NCBI GenBank assembly: GCA_947623845.1
Contig: CANQHM010000059.1
Location: forward strand, 1-6,070
DNA: 6,070 nt
DNA from: an uncultured Bacilli bacterium
Lineage (GTDB): Bacteria > Bacillota_I > Bacilli_A > RF39 > UBA660
Direction of reading: 5' to 3'
The translations under genes and the position numbers were made by a program. How positions within the stretch are numbered: position 1 is the first letter of the stretch; each line of letters begins with the position of its first letter. The notes under the pieces are model-generated. The model made no database searches, was not told the DNA's origin, and worked only from the letters and a program-made list of their open reading frames with translations. Positions 5,993-6,070 of the stretch are shown in pieces.

Positions 5993-6019
5993 AATTCGGC
6001 AGATTCAATCTGCCGAATT
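5993..6019. repeat. Palindrome 2 in the yhcG leader (perfect)
   Basis: The 27-base segment is a perfect palindrome around C6006: 13-base arms AATTCGGCAGATT (5993-6005) and AATCTGCCGAATT (6007-6019). It starts about 7 bases downstream of the candidate - strand TATAAT (6026-6031), so it would lie at or near the 5' end of the yhcG RNA or act as a DNA site there. No T-run follows on either strand. Confidence 0.8.
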
Positions 6020-6025
6020 ATGGCT

Positions 6026-6053
6026 ATTATATAAACCCCATTTTACTCTTAAA
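6026..6053 (-). promoter_or_regulatory. Candidate yhcG promoter
   Basis: On the - strand a perfect TATAAT occupies 6031-6026. A weak -35 candidate TTTAAG (6053-6048) lies 16 bases upstream. The start would be near 6019, leaving a leader of about 110 bases that contains both palindromes before the AGGAGGA site. In such AT-rich DNA a TATAAT can occur by chance, so support is moderate. No gene is visible between 5910 and the window end. Confidence 0.4.
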
Positions 6054-6070
6054 TTATTCATATTTCCAAA

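Noticed and set aside
5945..6019. CRISPR array or transposon ends from the two leader palindromes
   Set aside because: There are only two non-identical palindromes, with no regular spacers, transposase or target duplication visible.
6007..6061. A short - strand frame starting ATGAATAATTTAAG near the right edge (18 codons, TGA stop inside palindrome 2)
   Set aside because: It is too short, has no clear ribosome binding site, and overlaps the candidate promoter and palindrome. It is probably chance or repeat sequence.

Overview
The window is strongly AT-rich (roughly 30% G+C by eye). All genes read through with the standard code: every visible stop is TAA or TAG, and tryptophan is read from TGG. 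Strong AGGAGG-type ribosome binding sites, TATAAT promoters, a lipobox lipoprotein and the protein families present (DUF4358, DHHW, cyclophilin-like, PepSY) point to a low-GC Firmicute. An uncultured gut Bacilli, Erysipelotrichia or Clostridia lineage would fit. This assignment is inference from composition and gene families only.

Left part (1-1905, + strand): the 3' end of an unidentified gene is closed by a clear hairpin terminator. A promoter follows whose upstream half lies inside that terminator. It drives a tight three-gene run: a DUF1653 protein, a membrane-anchored PepSY protein, and a membrane-anchored protein whose C-terminal third is a cyclophilin-like domain.

Middle (1906-4927, + strand): a second promoter precedes a DUF4358 lipoprotein, an AlgI/DltB-type MBOAT O-acyltransferase and a DHHW/AlgJ-AlgX-type SGNH-like protein, separated by only 23 and 12 bases. 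MBOAT plus DHHW is the usual two-part machinery for O-acylating an extracellular glycan. The MBOAT passes the acyl group across the membrane and the SGNH-like partner transfers it on the outside. The lipoprotein is a likely accessory. The operon ends in a long hairpin embedded in the overlapping 3' ends of two convergent genes.

Right part (4911-6070, - strand): a complete YhcG/DUF1016 PD-(D/E)XK nuclease-family gene converges on the operon and overlaps its last gene by four bases. A GC-rich palindrome lies inside its reading frame. Two more GC-rich palindromes lie in its 5' leader, next to a candidate promoter. Nothing else is visible in the last 160 bases.

Most of the window is ordinary cell-envelope biology. 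The points most worth a second look are the membrane-tethered cyclophilin fusion, the degenerate DHHW motif, the stop-codon-spanning terminator and the three GC-rich palindromes associated with the nuclease gene. I do not see convincing evidence for a wholly new system.
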